This document shows, piece by piece, positions 26,186 to 34,787 of a stretch of DNA of 64,000 nucleotides. The first letter of the stretch is position 1, and every line of letters starts with the position of its first letter. The notes under the pieces are model-generated. The model was not told the origin of the DNA and made no database searches. It saw nothing but the letters and a program-made list of their open reading frames with translations. The stretch lies in NCBI GenBank assembly GCA_964496125.1, contig CAZBXE010000001.1:124001-188000 (forward strand). Direction: 5' to 3'. Both the position numbers and the translations under genes were made by a program. This DNA comes from CAZBXE01 sp964496125. Its GTDB lineage: Bacteria; Chlamydiota; Chlamydiia; Chlamydiales; CAZBXE01.

Positions 26186-27311
26186 GAGGGGCTCCGATAT
26201 AGGTTAAGATGGCGTGAAAAAAACGCCAAAAGAGCCTTCTCTTTTTAGAGAGATGGGAGGTATAGATCGCGTTGTACTCAATCACAAGGTCTGCCCTGCG
26301 TAGAGTTTTAAAAGAGGAGGCGCCAGAACTCTGGTTGAGGAGCATGCCGTTTTCTTTCGCCTTTTCCATCATATGGAACGAGAGCAGGCGATAGAGCCCT
26401 GTTTCTTCCGGCTTGTCTAGGTCGTAGCCAAAGATGGGGCAGGTGAGAACCCCTTCTCTCCAGTAATACCCCTGCACAGCATCAATGCCCGCTTGTCCGC
26501 GTAACACGTTGAGAGAGATCGGTTTGTTTTGAACAAGATGTGTAAAGTACTTTTCGTTAAATTGTAGGTTTAAAGAGGAGTGTTTTTTTATGTAGAGTTC
26601 ACGGTAGAGTGCTGTGATCCGAGGGATATCCTCCATCTGGACGGTTTCAGTTCCTCCTCTTGCATACTCTTGCTTTTCGTAGAGCTTTTGATCTTTCTTA
26701 TAGCAGCGAGAAGTGTAGTACTTTTTCTCTGCCCCATGGATAAAATAGACAGGTCGACTAGGAATCAGCTTGTAGTTTTGCTTTTTTAACTGCTCGCAAA
26801 GCATAGGGCTTGCGAGGGGGTCGACAGTGCGAAAGAAAATCGCATGATCTGGATAGTGATTCTTTAGAAAGCGGGTAACCTCATGAACCTGATCATCTTT
26901 TAAAGGGGGGTAGAGACTAGTTGTAAGGAGCCAGTTATTGACGAGGACGACTTTGTTGATTTGGCCTAGTTTTAGCGATTTTTGCAAAAGCAAGACGAGG
27001 CTAGTTGCTGCTTTTTTTAGCGCCTTACTTTGGATATGTTGCGCTTTTTCCATCGCAAAGCCTGCATACTGTGCGTAGGGGGAGCAGACAAACCCGTTTT
27101 CATATTCCTCTTTATTGATAGTAAGGGGCATAACGATGTCATCGACTAAGAGTATTTTTAGGTCAGTTTTGACGTTATCGATAAAGGTGTGAACACCTTC
27201 TTTCACAAGGGGAACTAAGTAGCTTTTTGGATCAATCCCTTCCTTTTTTTCTGGCCAAGGCAAGGTGTCGATATTTGTAGAGTCGTAGATGCGTACGCGA
27301 TCAGATTGCAT
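26163..27311 (-). CDS. FemAB/GNAT-like acyltransferase
   Basis: A 382-residue soluble protein. The C-terminal half has GNAT/FemAB-type blocks: MEDIPRITALYRELYIKKHS, VQGYYWREGVLTCPIFGYDL and LYRLLSFHMMEKAKENGMLL, then the SSGASSFKTLRRA end. The N-terminal half (NGFVCSPYAQYAGFAMEKAQ) is less clear. It is probably an acyl- or aminoacyltransferase, but I cannot name a substrate. The ATG at 27311 is used; a TTG at 27326 is an alternative. A short basic, hydrophobic tail (FFHAILTYIGAPLMKKLKL) may contact membrane. Confidence 0.5.
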   Translation of the reverse strand: MQSDRVRIYDSTNIDTLPWPEKKEGIDPKSYLVPLVKEGVHTFIDNVKTDLKILLVDDIVMPLTINKEEYENGFVCSPYAQYAGFAMEKAQHIQSKALKKAATSLVLLLQKSLKLGQINKVVLVNNWLLTTSLYPPLKDDQVHEVTRFLKNHYPDHAIFFRTVDPLASPMLCEQLKKQNYKLIPSRPVYFIHGAEKKYYTSRCYKKDQKLYEKQEYARGGTETVQMEDIPRITALYRELYIKKHSSLNLQFNEKYFTHLVQNKPISLNVLRGQAGIDAVQGYYWREGVLTCPIFGYDLDKPEETGLYRLLSFHMMEKAKENGMLLNQSSGASSFKTLRRADLVIEYNAIYTSHLSKKRRLFWRFFHAILTYIGAPLMKKLKL

Positions 27312-27340
27312 TGCTTTAGGAAACAAAAAGATCTAATATT

Positions 27341-27412
27341 TGGCAACCAAAACTTCGAACCCGAGACCTTAAGGACTCTTAAGTCAATCTGAGCATCCTC
27401 AAAGTGTTATCC
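27341..27412 (-). pseudogene. Degenerate tRNA-like sequence
   Basis: On the minus strand this 72-base stretch has tRNA landmarks: GATGCTCAGATTG (D-arm-like), CTTAAGA (anticodon loop with TAA), a GGTTCGAAG T-loop and a terminal GCCA. The T-stem can form only G-T pairs and the acceptor stem has several mismatches, so it should not fold as a functional tRNA. It may be a decayed tRNA or an integration-site relic. The rest of 27312-27484 shows nothing else. Confidence 0.25.
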
Positions 27413-27484
27413 AAGGTCTTTTAGTTCTTGTTTAAAGCCTAAAAAAAACTTGATATTCTTCAGGCTAGCAGGTAGCATGAGCCC

Positions 27485-27991
27485 ATGATACGATTCTCCT
27501 TTTTCATTTTTTTTCTGCTGTTTGTCCCTCTTCTAGGAGAAGAGGCTCTCTTAGAGCGGGTTCTTATAAAAAGAACGCGCCGCAATTATGAAAAGCCTTT
27601 AAGTCGTGAAGAAAGAGCACAAATTCAAGGGCTTGTAAAAACTTTAGCTCATGATTCCTATGCGAAGCTAATTTGGAATAAGACTGCGATCACAAAGACA
27701 GGGGATAGGGTGAATCACGTACATCCCCTCCGCTTCCTTGAAGCCATTTTTACAGACCTATCCACAACCAGGTCCCTGCATAAGTTGCAAGCACGCGGCT
27801 GGGTGTGGAGCGAGTTTGTGCAAGGGCTCAACCAAAGCTTAAAGGAAGAGTCAGAGAAAAAAAATATAACAGAGACGTTTGTTGTTGATTTTGCCTCAAA
27901 TGTTAGAGGGAATCCAGAGGTTCTTTTTGCAATCATCCAGAAAAAGGATTGGAACCATCTTGTGAGCACACTTCTCCATGAACATTACTAA
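27485..27991 (+). CDS. Small secreted protein, paralogue of the gene at 10579
   Basis: A 168-residue protein with a signal peptide (MIRFSFFIFFLLFVPLLGEE). It shares its central layout with the protein at 10579-11076: LSREERAQIQGLVKTLAHDS, then TGDRVNHVHPLRFLEAIFTD, W..FVQGLNQS, and a C-terminal KKDWNHLV. No known domain. Its end overlaps the sulfate-binding protein gene by 14 bases, so it may be translated as part of that operon and help the importer, which is only a guess from position. Confidence 0.8.
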   Translation: MIRFSFFIFFLLFVPLLGEEALLERVLIKRTRRNYEKPLSREERAQIQGLVKTLAHDSYAKLIWNKTAITKTGDRVNHVHPLRFLEAIFTDLSTTRSLHKLQARGWVWSEFVQGLNQSLKEESEKKNITETFVVDFASNVRGNPEVLFAIIQKKDWNHLVSTLLHEHY

Positions 27992-28976
27992 TGTCTGTTT
28001 TTTCTCTCTCTTTCTTCTGATGAGTGTAATGCAAGCAGAAGAGGCCCAGTACCTTCTGAATGCCTCCTTTGATCCAACACGCGAGTTTTATGAGAAAATT
28101 AATAAGAGTTTTGAGGCGTGGTGGAAGGAAAAGAAGGGCAGGATTATAGTGGTTAGGCAGTCTCATGCAGGCTCCGGTAGCCAGGCTAGGGCTGTCATCC
28201 AGGGATTGCAGGCTGATGTGGTGACTTTGGCGCTTGCTTTTGATATTGATATGATTAGTAAAGGAACGAATTGGCTTCCCGCTGATTGGGCAAAGAGGCT
28301 TCCCAATCAAAGTGTTCCCTTCACTTCCACCATCGTATTTCTTGTGCGCAAAGGCAACCCTAAGAATGTTAAGGACTGGGATGATCTCGCCCGGGATGGA
28401 ATAGTCGTCATTACCCCCGATCCTAAGACTTCGGGCGGTGCAAGATGGAATTACTTAGCAGCTTATGGTTATGCTCTGAATCATTTTGAGAGAGATGAGG
28501 CAAAAGCAAAAGAGTATATGAAGAAGTTGTTTAAGAATGTGCCCGTTTTGGAAACGGGAGCCCGCTCTGCGACAACAACCTTTGCAGAAAGAGGTATAGG
28601 CGATGTTCTCGTTACTTGGGAGAACGAAGCTCATCTTGTTTTAAAGGAGTTTGGAAAGGATAAATTCGACATCCTTATGCCCTCTCTTAGCATAAATGCA
28701 AAGATGCCTGTTGCTTGGATAGACAAGGTCGTAAATCATAAAGGGACAAGAACAGTTGCGAAGGAGTATCTTCGCTATCTCTATACAGAAAATGCCCAAG
28801 AGATAGCGGCTGAGAGCGATTTTAGGCCATCTGATGAAAAGGTGCAGGCACGCTATGCTGAACGCTTTCCTTCAATCCCCATGTTAGATATTGACAAAGA
28901 TTTTGGAGGATGGGAAAACGTGCAGAAGAAGCACTTTGCAGATGGAGCCCTTTTTGACCAAATCTATCAACCCTAA
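27978..28976 (+). CDS. Sulfate/thiosulfate ABC transporter, periplasmic binding protein
   Basis: A 332-residue exported protein of the Sbp/CysP family. The signal peptide ends near VMQAEE. Family signatures follow: LLNASFDPTREFYEKINKSF, QSHAGSGSQARAVIQGLQAD and DVVTLALAFDID, then the substrate-site motif PDPKTSGGARWNYL. It captures sulfate or thiosulfate in the periplasm and delivers it to the CysT/CysW permease encoded next. Residues around KTSGGAR deviate slightly from the usual KTSGNGR, so the exact oxyanion is open. Confidence 0.9.
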   Translation: MNITNVCFFSLFLLMSVMQAEEAQYLLNASFDPTREFYEKINKSFEAWWKEKKGRIIVVRQSHAGSGSQARAVIQGLQADVVTLALAFDIDMISKGTNWLPADWAKRLPNQSVPFTSTIVFLVRKGNPKNVKDWDDLARDGIVVITPDPKTSGGARWNYLAAYGYALNHFERDEAKAKEYMKKLFKNVPVLETGARSATTTFAERGIGDVLVTWENEAHLVLKEFGKDKFDILMPSLSINAKMPVAWIDKVVNHKGTRTVAKEYLRYLYTENAQEIAAESDFRPSDEKVQARYAERFPSIPMLDIDKDFGGWENVQKKHFADGALFDQIYQP

Positions 28977-29796
28977 GACGGTAATCCCTGGTTTTATTCC
29001 CACTTTCTCTCTTACCGTTTTTTATTTAAGTCTGATCGTGCTGATCCCACTGGGTGCTCTTCTGCTGCAGACGCAAGGGGTAGGATTTGCCATTTTCTGG
29101 AGCACTATTTCTTCGCCGAGGGTTGCTGCTGCCTTTCGACTAAGCTTTGGTGTTTCTTTTTTGGCAGGACTTTTTAGTGCTTTTTTTGGAACGATCATTG
29201 CATGGGTGCTCGTAAAATATCGATTTTCAGGAAGGCGACTATTTGACGCGGTGATCGACTTGCCCTTTGCTATACCTACAGCCGTTTCTGGGATTACGCT
29301 TGCATCTTTATACTCTAGCCGTGGACTACTCGGCGCCTTTTTAGTGAAATTTGGTGTGCAGGTGGCTTATACTCCTCTTGGGATTTTCGTAGCTCTTGTG
29401 TTTATTGGCTTTCCCTTTATTGTACGTACAGTGCAGCCAGCACTTGAAGAGCTCGACCAAGAGATGGAGGAAGCGGCATCTTCTCTCGGAGCAACCCGTA
29501 GGCAAGTATTTACAAAGATCATTTTCCCTCAGATTGTACCAGCACTTTTGACCGGATTTGCTTTGTCTCTTGCGCGCGCACTCGGAGAGTATGGGTCAGT
29601 GATCTTTATTGCGGGAAATATTCCTTACTTTTCTGAAATCGTTCCTTTATTGATTGTCAAAGAGCTAGAGCAATTCGATTACCAGGGGGCTAGCTGTCTT
29701 GCAGCGGCGATGCTTCTTGCTTCCTTCGGTTTACTTTTGTTTATCAATGTGATCCAGAAGGTCATGCGAAAAAAATTTGGAAAGGGCGTATCTTGA
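28942..29796 (+). CDS. cysT: Sulfate ABC transporter permease CysT
   Basis: A 284-residue inner-membrane permease with six membrane helices. The EAA loop, which docks the ATPase, reads EEAASSLGATRRQVFTKIIF. Other CysT blocks are AIPTAVSGITLASLYSS, GIFVALVFIGFPFIVRTVQP and RALGEYGSVIFIAGN. The ATG at 28942 overlaps the binding-protein gene by 35 bases; upstream in-frame codons would add residues without family support. The stop overlaps the TTG start of cysW. Confidence 0.9.
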   Translation: MEPFLTKSINPKTVIPGFIPTFSLTVFYLSLIVLIPLGALLLQTQGVGFAIFWSTISSPRVAAAFRLSFGVSFLAGLFSAFFGTIIAWVLVKYRFSGRRLFDAVIDLPFAIPTAVSGITLASLYSSRGLLGAFLVKFGVQVAYTPLGIFVALVFIGFPFIVRTVQPALEELDQEMEEAASSLGATRRQVFTKIIFPQIVPALLTGFALSLARALGEYGSVIFIAGNIPYFSEIVPLLIVKELEQFDYQGASCLAAAMLLASFGLLLFINVIQKVMRKKFGKGVS

Positions 29797-30623
29797 ATTC
29801 TCTCTTACGCGAACCTCTTTGGGTGAAAACTGTTTTGCTTGGAATTTCGGGTCTTTTCCTTCTTCTTTTTGTGTTTCTCCCTGTGCTTACGATTTTCCAA
29901 AATGCCTTTACGAATGGCGGGGACGCTTATTTGTACGCTCTGTCTCATGAGGAGACACTTGATGCTATCAGACTCACTCTTGTTGTCGCAGCGATTGTTG
30001 TACCTTTAAATACATTGTTTGGTCTTGTAGCAAGCTGGGCGTGTGCTAAATTTTCATTCCCAGGAAAGCAAGTTCTTATTTCCCTCATTGAGCTTCCTCT
30101 TTCTGTCTCGCCTGTGATAGCAGGGCTTCTTTTTGTTCTGATCTTTAATATCCATACAAGTTTGGGGGAGTGGCTTTTTGCCTATGACATTCAGGTTCTT
30201 TTTGCAATGCCAGCTATTGTCTTGGCCACGCTTTTTGTTACCTTTCCGTATGTAGCAAGAGAGCTTATCCCTCTCATGCAACAGCTTGGAAGTGAAGAAG
30301 AGGAAGCTGCACGGCTACTTGGAGCTTCGGGGCTTAGCACATATTTTCGTATTACCCTTCCTAATATCAAATGGGGAGTTCTTTATGGAGTTCTTCTTTG
30401 CTCTGCTCGGTCTCTGGGGGAGTTTGGTGCTGTTTCCGTAGTGTCGGGGCACATCCAGGGGCAAACGGTGACGCTACCTTTGCATATAGGGATCTTATAT
30501 AATGAATACCAATTTGCCGCAGCTTTTGCAGCTTCTTCGGTTTTAACGTTTATGGCTTTTATCACACTTGTGGCAAAAAGAGCGCTCGAAGGGTCTAGTG
30601 CGGAAGGAGAAAAGCGCTCATGA
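29793..30623 (+). CDS. cysW: Sulfate ABC transporter permease CysW
   Basis: A 276-residue partner permease. The EAA loop is EEEEAARLLGASGLSTYFRI; other conserved blocks are LPLSVSPVIAGLLFVLIF and SLGEFGAVSVVSGHIQGQTV, typical of CysW. It starts with TTG overlapping the cysT stop (TTGA) and its own TGA overlaps the cysA ATG, giving tight translational coupling of CysT, CysW and CysA. Confidence 0.9.
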   Translation: MNSLLREPLWVKTVLLGISGLFLLLFVFLPVLTIFQNAFTNGGDAYLYALSHEETLDAIRLTLVVAAIVVPLNTLFGLVASWACAKFSFPGKQVLISLIELPLSVSPVIAGLLFVLIFNIHTSLGEWLFAYDIQVLFAMPAIVLATLFVTFPYVARELIPLMQQLGSEEEEAARLLGASGLSTYFRITLPNIKWGVLYGVLLCSARSLGEFGAVSVVSGHIQGQTVTLPLHIGILYNEYQFAAAFAASSVLTFMAFITLVAKRALEGSSAEGEKRS

Positions 30624-31771
30624 GTATTAAGATTTCAAAAGTTTACAAGAAGTTTAAGTCTTTTATTGCTCTTGATAACATTACAATTGATGTCAAGACA
30701 GGGGAATTTTTAGCCCTCCTTGGCCCCTCAGGATCAGGTAAGACAACGCTTCTTCGTATCATTGCGGGTTTAGAGCAGGCTGATTATGGTATTGTGGTTG
30801 TAGAAGGAGAGACAGCAGGGCTAAAACCTTTTTCAGAGAGAAGAGTTGGGTTTGTCTTTCAACACTATGCTCTTTTTCGCCACATGACCATTTTTGAAAA
30901 TGTGGCGTTTGGTTTAAGAATTCGTCCGAGGGAAACAAGACCATCAAATACTGAAATTGAAAAGAGAGTGAAAGAACTCCTTCGCCTTGTTCACCTAGAA
31001 GGTCTGCAGGGGCAGTACCCCTATCAGCTCTCAGGTGGACAAAGGCAAAGGGTGGCGCTTGCCCGTGTTCTGGCTGTTGAGCCAAATGTCATGCTTCTCG
31101 ACGAACCTTTTGGAGCGCTCGATGCAAAAGTTAGAAAGGAAATCCGGCGCCTTTTGAGAAACCTGCACGAAGAGATGGGAATTACGACAATCTTTGTTAC
31201 GCATGACCAAGAAGAGGCGATGGAAATTGCGGACCGAGTGGCTGTGATGGATCGTGGTCGCATTGTGCAAGTGGGGACACCGGACGAAATTTGGAACCAC
31301 CCGATCAATAGCTTTGTATATGACTTTCTTGGCAATTACAACCAGTTTCTTGCTATCCGTGATCCGGCAGGCGAGATTTATTTGCTCGACGAACTTCCTG
31401 CCCCTCGAGACGAAAAAAATGAGACAGTTTGTACAAAAAGGCAGACCATTTGGGAAAAAATTAGACAGTCGTTTGTTTCTTCTTCGACGAGGGGTCCCGA
31501 GTTAAGTCATGCTCTTGAATCGGAGGGGCTTAAACTCTTCAGTCGGCCATTTGAGCTTGCATTGAGTGATGCAAGTCCTTCCTCTAAGGTGAGCATGCAG
31601 GCAAGGGTAGTTCATATAAATCCTGCAGGCTCTCTTGTGAAGGTGGATTTAGAGAGGAAAAGTGGACAGCTTATTCAGGCTGAGGTGTCAAAAGAAGTAA
31701 TCGAAGAACTTGGCTGCAAGCGGGGAGATACCCTTTGGGTTAGTCTTAAGAATTACAAGATTTTCGAATAG
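30620..31771 (+). CDS. cysA: Sulfate ABC transporter ATP-binding protein CysA
   Basis: A 383-residue ATPase. Walker A is GPSGSGKTT, the Q-loop lies in FVFQHYALF, the ABC signature is LSGGQRQRVALARV, Walker B is VMLLDEPFGALDA and the switch His is in FVTHDQEEAMEIADR. A C-terminal regulatory extension (about residues 235-383) ends in a TOBE-like domain (MQARVVHINPAGSLVKVDLE). It energises CysT/CysW. No sulfate-assimilation genes are visible in the window. Confidence 0.92.
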   Translation: MSIKISKVYKKFKSFIALDNITIDVKTGEFLALLGPSGSGKTTLLRIIAGLEQADYGIVVVEGETAGLKPFSERRVGFVFQHYALFRHMTIFENVAFGLRIRPRETRPSNTEIEKRVKELLRLVHLEGLQGQYPYQLSGGQRQRVALARVLAVEPNVMLLDEPFGALDAKVRKEIRRLLRNLHEEMGITTIFVTHDQEEAMEIADRVAVMDRGRIVQVGTPDEIWNHPINSFVYDFLGNYNQFLAIRDPAGEIYLLDELPAPRDEKNETVCTKRQTIWEKIRQSFVSSSTRGPELSHALESEGLKLFSRPFELALSDASPSSKVSMQARVVHINPAGSLVKVDLERKSGQLIQAEVSKEVIEELGCKRGDTLWVSLKNYKIFE

Positions 31772-31789
31772 TTTGGCGCTGTGTGTAAA

Positions 31790-32443
31790 TCATCCAAGTC
31801 TTTTTAAAATGAGCTTCGATTCCTCTTCATCGATCAACACAAATTTTTTTTGCGGTGGCTCATAACAATAAACGTTAGCCTGGGCAATATCAAACCACCA
31901 CCCGTGGATGCGAAGCATTCCTTTTTCTAGCCTCTCTTGTACAAAAGGGTAACTTTGGATGTGCTCCATTTGTTGCAGGACATTAACCTGAGAAATTTGG
32001 TTTGTGATTGATAGGGTAGATTCGTTGATATAGCCTTGCTGTACTTTTTGTAAAGAGGGCTTAGCGTGGGAAAGCCAAGAGACGAGGTGGGGGCACTTAT
32101 TTTTATCGACATCTTGGATGAGAGCATTCATAGCTCCGCATTCAGAATGTCCGCACACAATGATGTCAGCTATATTTAGGGAGAAGAGAGAAAACTCGAG
32201 GGCAGCAGCAGAGCAAGCTTCGCTTCTTGTCGATGCCGGAGGAATGAGGTTCCCTACATTCCGTAAAACGAAGAGGTCGCCTGGGTTTGTAGAGGCAAAG
32301 AGGTTAGGCACAACTCTGCTGTCCGAGCAAGCAATGAAGAGCGCATCTGGCTTTTGTCCAAGAGCAAGTTTTGCAAAAAGCGCACGATTCTCTTCTGTAA
32401 GCTTTTTTCTAAAATCAACGATTCCTTCAATGAGTTTCTTCAC
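31790..32443 (-). CDS. Beta-class carbonic anhydrase
   Basis: A 217-residue beta-carbonic anhydrase interconverting CO2 and bicarbonate. The zinc and catalytic motifs are complete: ALFIACSDSRVVPN (Cys ligand, Asp-Arg dyad) and IIVCGHSECGAMNAL (His and Cys ligands), with the usual NVGNLIPP block. It starts with GTG. It converges with cysA with an 18-base gap. The first bases lie beside a small AGGGCA/TGCCCT hairpin at about 32445-32461. Bicarbonate supply for biosynthesis is the likely role. Confidence 0.93.
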   Translation of the reverse strand: MKKLIEGIVDFRKKLTEENRALFAKLALGQKPDALFIACSDSRVVPNLFASTNPGDLFVLRNVGNLIPPASTRSEACSAAALEFSLFSLNIADIIVCGHSECGAMNALIQDVDKNKCPHLVSWLSHAKPSLQKVQQGYINESTLSITNQISQVNVLQQMEHIQSYPFVQERLEKGMLRIHGWWFDIAQANVYCYEPPQKKFVLIDEEESKLILKRLG

Positions 32444-32499
32444 AGGGCAGATTTTGCCCTAAATTCCTGTTTTAGGAAACCGTTTTTTAACAAGGGTCT

Positions 32500-33927
32500 T
32501 TAGCCTTTGATGACAAGGTGAGGGCGAAGGCGGGCCACCATCTTGGCAAGCTTGGCCTCATGTACAGCACTTGCGACCGCATCTACATCTTTGTAGGCAT
32601 CTGGCATCTCTTCCGAGATGGTTCCCTTCGAAGTTGCCATCACGTGTACGCCTTGCTCTTCCATGTGCTGGACTGGGTCATGGCCTGCCCATTTTTTATG
32701 CGATTGTATCCGGCTAGTAGAGCGGCCAGCCCCGTGGCAGCAACTGCAAAAGGTAAGGGGGTTGCCAAGTCCTGCAAGAAGATGGCTTGCTCTTCCCATA
32801 TCGCCTGGCACAAGAACGGGCTGCCCTGTTTTCTGGTAAAGAGGAGCAAGCTCTTCTGCGCCAGGACCAAAGGAGCGGGTTGCACCCTTGCGATGCACAA
32901 GCAGCTTTTTCATCTTTCCGTTGATTTCATGCGTTTCAAATTTGGCAATGTTGTGGCAGACGTCATAAAGAAGGCGGATTTTATTAGGTGGGATTTGAAG
33001 TACTTCTTTGAATGCTTTTCTTGTCATGTGCAGCATCATTTGTCTGTTATTGAAAGCAAAGTTTGCAGCAGCAGCCATTGCAGCAAAATATTGTTTGCCT
33101 GGCTCACTCGAAATAGGCGCTGCGATCAATTGCTTGTCGACAAGCCCTTTGGCAAAGCCTAGTTTTTGGAATGAATCAAGGGTGTCTTGACAGATCTGGT
33201 GTCCAAATCCACGGGATCCTGAGTGAATCAGGATATAAGTATCTCCTTTATTGATCCCCCAGATTTGACAGATGGTGGGGTCATAGATTGTTCCTACAGC
33301 GCCAATCTCTATGAAGTGATTGCCTGAGCCTAGGGTGCCAAGTTGGAGCGCGCCTCTATTTTTTGCGGTTTGCGAAACAGCATGAAGATCTGCGTGATCA
33401 AGGCATCCTTTGCTTTCGATATGCTCTAAGTCTTCTAGCAGGCCGTATCCATGCTCCAAAGCAAAAAGCGCACCTTTTTTGACAATCTCCCTGTAGTCTG
33501 CATCGGTGAGCTTTTTGCCGTTTTTATGACCACCGCCGACTCCTGAGGGGATATGATGAAAAAGGGTTTTGAGCAGTTTTAACTTTTGCTCTTTTTTGAG
33601 AGATTCCCAAGGAAGATTAACGAGGGCAAGACGCACGCCGCAATTGATATCATACCCAACGCCTCCTGGGCTAATCACTCCTGACTCAGCGCACATCGCA
33701 GCGACACCGCCAATAGGAAACCCATATCCCCAGTGGATGTCGGGCATGGCGATACTATAGCCAACAATGCCTGGCAGAGTGGCAACATTTCGTACCTGTT
33801 CCAGAGGTTTTTCGATTTCCATTTCTTGCAAAAGCTTCTCTGTGGCGATGACAAGACCGGGAACAAGCATTTTTCCCTCTTTAGGTAGCCTGTAGGTGGC
33901 CTCTCCAATTCGTTCAAGATTAGACAT
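32500..33927 (-). CDS. rtcB: RNA-splicing ligase RtcB
   Basis: RtcB joins RNA 2',3'-cyclic phosphate or 3'-phosphate ends to 5'-OH ends using GTP and Mn2+. The 475-residue protein has the metal Cys in GVGYDINCGVRLA, the metal His in GSGNHFIEIG and LIHSGSRGFGHQI, and the guanylated His in FCSCCHGAGRSTSR. The ATG at 33927 overlaps the end of the upstream 2H-phosphoesterase/archease gene by 8 bases, coupling ligase and its activator. It probably repairs tRNA or rRNA cleaved under stress or by toxins. Confidence 0.95.
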   Translation of the reverse strand: MSNLERIGEATYRLPKEGKMLVPGLVIATEKLLQEMEIEKPLEQVRNVATLPGIVGYSIAMPDIHWGYGFPIGGVAAMCAESGVISPGGVGYDINCGVRLALVNLPWESLKKEQKLKLLKTLFHHIPSGVGGGHKNGKKLTDADYREIVKKGALFALEHGYGLLEDLEHIESKGCLDHADLHAVSQTAKNRGALQLGTLGSGNHFIEIGAVGTIYDPTICQIWGINKGDTYILIHSGSRGFGHQICQDTLDSFQKLGFAKGLVDKQLIAAPISSEPGKQYFAAMAAAANFAFNNRQMMLHMTRKAFKEVLQIPPNKIRLLYDVCHNIAKFETHEINGKMKKLLVHRKGATRSFGPGAEELAPLYQKTGQPVLVPGDMGRASHLLAGLGNPLTFCSCCHGAGRSTSRIQSHKKWAGHDPVQHMEEQGVHVMATSKGTISEEMPDAYKDVDAVASAVHEAKLAKMVARLRPHLVIKG

Positions 33928-34711
33928 CAACGATCATCTCCCACGAAAGAACATTCTCTTTTTCTTGTAGCTCACCATGTAGGCTGATGGCTTTGAAAGG
34001 GCAGCCTGTTTCTGTATCCATGCACGTAACAGCGGCATTTAAAGAGCTGATCACTTCTTCCAAACTTTCAAGGCTTTCTTCGGGCTTGAAATAGGAGAGA
34101 AGGCCAGGAAACTTAAAAGCAAGAGCAGTAAAGGCGTTTTGCGCAATCTCCTTGGGATTTTCTCCACGGATCCGGAAAGCAATGTCGGCTGTATGGGGAA
34201 TCTCCTCGAAAGGGGGTAGGAGGCTGTGTTGCCAAAGGGGAACATAAACCATAGCCCCAAGACTTTCAAAAAGAGTAATATCTCCTAGGTAAAAAGGGGT
34301 CTTGACAAAGTTTTTTTGCCACTCTTTAAAAGCACAAGGGGATCTAGCAACCGTTACGTGGGGAAGAAAGGGTCTCTCTCTCTTCTCAAGGGACAAATGT
34401 TGTGCAAGAAGCCAGTTTTTTAGTTTTTCTTGGTAGGCAAGCACCTTTTCTTTTTGATGTATTTCTGCACGCCAAGCAACTACTCGGGGTTGGCTTGGTG
34501 GAAGGAAAAGACATTCATTGAAAAAACCTGTCTGTCCAACTTTAAAGCAAGGCTGAGGAGCTAGTGCCAATTTGGGGGCAAAGGCGTCGAAGTCAATATT
34601 TCCCAAAAAGACAAGAGTCATGTGTCGGTAGCCCTCTTTCATTACTCTTCCATCGGGAAGCTCTCTTGCCCAAGGGGCATGCACTTTCATGGCAAAAAAG
34701 AGTCTTTTCAT
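33920..34711 (-). CDS. Fusion of 2'-5' RNA ligase/2H phosphoesterase (ThpR-like) and archease
   Basis: A 263-residue two-domain protein. Residues 1-165 are a 2H phosphoesterase with both HxT motifs (H30-M-T32 in YRHMTLVFLG and H118-V-T120 in LPHVTVARSP). Residues from about 168 are archease (FEEIPHTADIAFRIRG), which activates RtcB guanylation and multiple turnover. 2H enzymes open or form 2',3'-cyclic phosphate ends, the substrates RtcB needs. The domains are normally separate proteins. The ATG at 34711 (MKRLFFAMKV) is the ThpR-type start; upstream TTG codons are unlikely. Confidence 0.88.
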   Translation of the reverse strand: MKRLFFAMKVHAPWARELPDGRVMKEGYRHMTLVFLGNIDFDAFAPKLALAPQPCFKVGQTGFFNECLFLPPSQPRVVAWRAEIHQKEKVLAYQEKLKNWLLAQHLSLEKRERPFLPHVTVARSPCAFKEWQKNFVKTPFYLGDITLFESLGAMVYVPLWQHSLLPPFEEIPHTADIAFRIRGENPKEIAQNAFTALAFKFPGLLSYFKPEESLESLEEVISSLNAAVTCMDTETGCPFKAISLHGELQEKENVLSWEMIVDV

Positions 34712-34787
34712 AGAGCCAAGCGTACACCCTTGCCTAAAAAAATGGAAGTTTGTTGACAAAAGGGTAAGCTCATTCTACACTGTCCCC

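Noticed and set aside
32445..32461. AGGGCA/TGCCCT hairpin before the carbonic anhydrase gene considered as a riboswitch
   Set aside because: The stem is only six base pairs with no further conserved structure.
32518..33162. Plus-strand 214-codon frame opposite rtcB
   Set aside because: RtcB is highly conserved on the minus strand; this frame is antisense noise.
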